From: Chitinophaga sp. H8
Lineage (GTDB): Bacteria > Bacteroidota > Bacteroidia > Chitinophagales > Chitinophagaceae
NCBI RefSeq assembly: GCF_040567655.1
Contig: NZ_JBEXAC010000002.1
Location: 558,001-622,000, forward strand
Length of the DNA stretch: 64,000 bases
Reading direction: 5' to 3'
Part shown: positions 63,146 through 64,000 of the stretch, one piece after another
Layout: every line of letters begins with the position of its first letter
Numbering within the stretch: the first letter of the stretch is position 1
The notes under the pieces: model-generated
What the model was told of the DNA's origin: nothing
Databases searched by the model: none
Seen by the model: only the letters and a program-made list of their open reading frames with translations
Program-made: the position numbers and the translations under genes

Positions 63146-64000
63146 ATGACAGTTACACAACCCGGAAAAATACTGATCGTAGACGACGATGTAGATGTGC
63201 TCCGTGCGGCACGCTTGTTATTAAAAAGGCACTTCGAACAGGTTGATTTTGAAAAGAATCCCCAAAAGATCCCATACCTGGTTTCCAACTTCGAGTATGA
63301 CGTGATTTTGCTGGACATGAACTTTACCCGCGACCTCAGCAGCGGCAAGGAAGGTTTTGAATGGCTGGACAGAATCCTCGATATCAACCCGGAAATAGCG
63401 GTAGTTATGTTCACCGCCTATGGGGATGTGGAAATGGCGGTGCGTGCCATAAAAGCCGGGGCGGTAGACTTTGTCCTCAAACCCTGGGAAAACGAAAAAC
63501 TGCTGGCCACTATACAGTCGGCCTTCAATAAACGTGCTGCTAAAAAAGAGAAAACGGCGCCTGCTCCGGATAATCTCCTGGTGGGTAAAAGCCCTGCCAT
63601 GCAACAGGTATTTGACACCGTTTCCAAAGTGGCCGGTACCGATGCCAATATCCTGATACTGGGTGAAAACGGTACCGGCAAGGATATGCTGGCCCGTCAT
63701 ATCCACCGGGAATCCCTGCGGCATGATAAACCTTTTGTGAGTGTAGACCTGGGTGCTATCAGCGAAACCCTCTTCGAAAGTGAATTGTTTGGTCATGTTA
63801 AAGGAGCTTTTACAGATGCCCGGGAAGACCGTGTTGGCCGCTTTGAAGAAGCCAACGGCGGCACCATTTTCCTGGATGAAATTGGTAATATCTCCATCCC
63901 ATTCCAGGCCAAACTGCTCACCGTACTGCAAAACAGGTCTATCACCAGGGTAGGCTCCAACAAACTGGTACCTATAGATGTAAGATTGATCTGTGCAACC
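63146..64000 (+). CDS. Sigma-54-dependent response regulator (partial, runs off the window)
   Basis: The frame starts with an ATG at 63146 and is open to the window end (285 codons). It has a receiver domain (ILIVDDDVDVLRAARLLLKRHF, VILLDMNFTRDLSSGKEGF) and the start of the AAA+ sigma-54 domain with Walker A ILGENGTGKDMLARH and Walker [14 protein letters not shown]. The sigma-54 contact loop is GAFTDA (HVKGAFTDAREDRVG), with Asp where most have Gly. The gene is divergent from the export operon with a 276-base spacer holding a sigma-54-like promoter and a palindrome. It is likely the operon's activator. Confidence 0.93.
   Translation, partial: MTVTQPGKILIVDDDVDVLRAARLLLKRHFEQVDFEKNPQKIPYLVSNFEYDVILLDMNFTRDLSSGKEGFEWLDRILDINPEIAVVMFTAYGDVEMAVRAIKAGAVDFVLKPWENEKLLATIQSAFNKRAAKKEKTAPAPDNLLVGKSPAMQQVFDTVSKVAGTDANILILGENGTGKDMLARHIHRESLRHDKPFVSVDLGAISETLFESELFGHVKGAFTDAREDRVGRFEEANGGTIFLDEIGNISIPFQAKLLTVLQNRSITRVGSNKLVPIDVRLICAT

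Overview
The window looks like chromosomal DNA of a soil-type Bacteroidota, most likely the family Chitinophagaceae (a Chitinophaga-like genome). The evidence is the near absence of Shine-Dalgarno sequences, several promoter boxes of the Bacteroidota type TAnnTTTG, and Bacteroidota-restricted families (DUF4290, DUF5522, IPExxxVDY, a Rho with a long charged insert, MurA with Asp in place of the usual Cys). Many MacB/FtsX-type permeases and LytS/LytTR signalling pairs point the same way. No phage genes, intact insertion sequence or CRISPR array were seen.

Layout. 1-9 kb: start of a UvrD-type helicase, then on the minus strand a fatty acid desaturase, an ECF sigma factor, an HdeD-like membrane protein, an M28 peptidase, rpiB, tatC, a 60-bp tandem repeat and a CNNM/CorC-type protein. 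9-13.5 kb: DUF4290-murA-gmk, a tryptophan 2,3-dioxygenase-family gene and an Lrp/AsnC regulator. 13.7 kb: a structured RNA with a leucine-tRNA body and a very large variable arm, then intergenic repeats. 14.4-29 kb (mostly plus strand): trmB, DUF5522, an MGMT-like gene, a pterin dehydratase, a LytS/LytTR pair, a TetR regulator with a beta-barrel protein, rho (minus), asnS, exbD, a 2OG oxygenase, a secreted hydrolase (minus) and a chromate transporter. 29-36.6 kb (mostly minus): an NtrC-type regulator and a stress/DNA-repair block with Ku, LigD (split at a run of ten A), topoisomerase IB and a YciF/DUF892 protein. 37-45 kb: a dense signalling block with two histidine kinases, two single-domain regulators and one sigma-54 regulator, plus a small iron-permease-like protein and a large glycosyltransferase. 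46-64 kb: gpsA and a 16-kb export cluster with two adaptors, two ATPases, four paralogous FtsX/MacB permeases and one TolC. A sigma-54 response regulator is divergent to it and runs off the end of the window.

How they fit together. The export cluster and its divergent regulator form one unit: the shared spacer carries a sigma-54-like promoter and a perfect 6-5-6 palindrome in a typical enhancer position. Ku and LigD make a non-homologous end-joining pair. The most unusual item is the 142-nt tRNA-like RNA at 13694-13835. It has good acceptor, D, anticodon and T arms, a 73-nt variable region and its own terminator, but no leucine anticodon.
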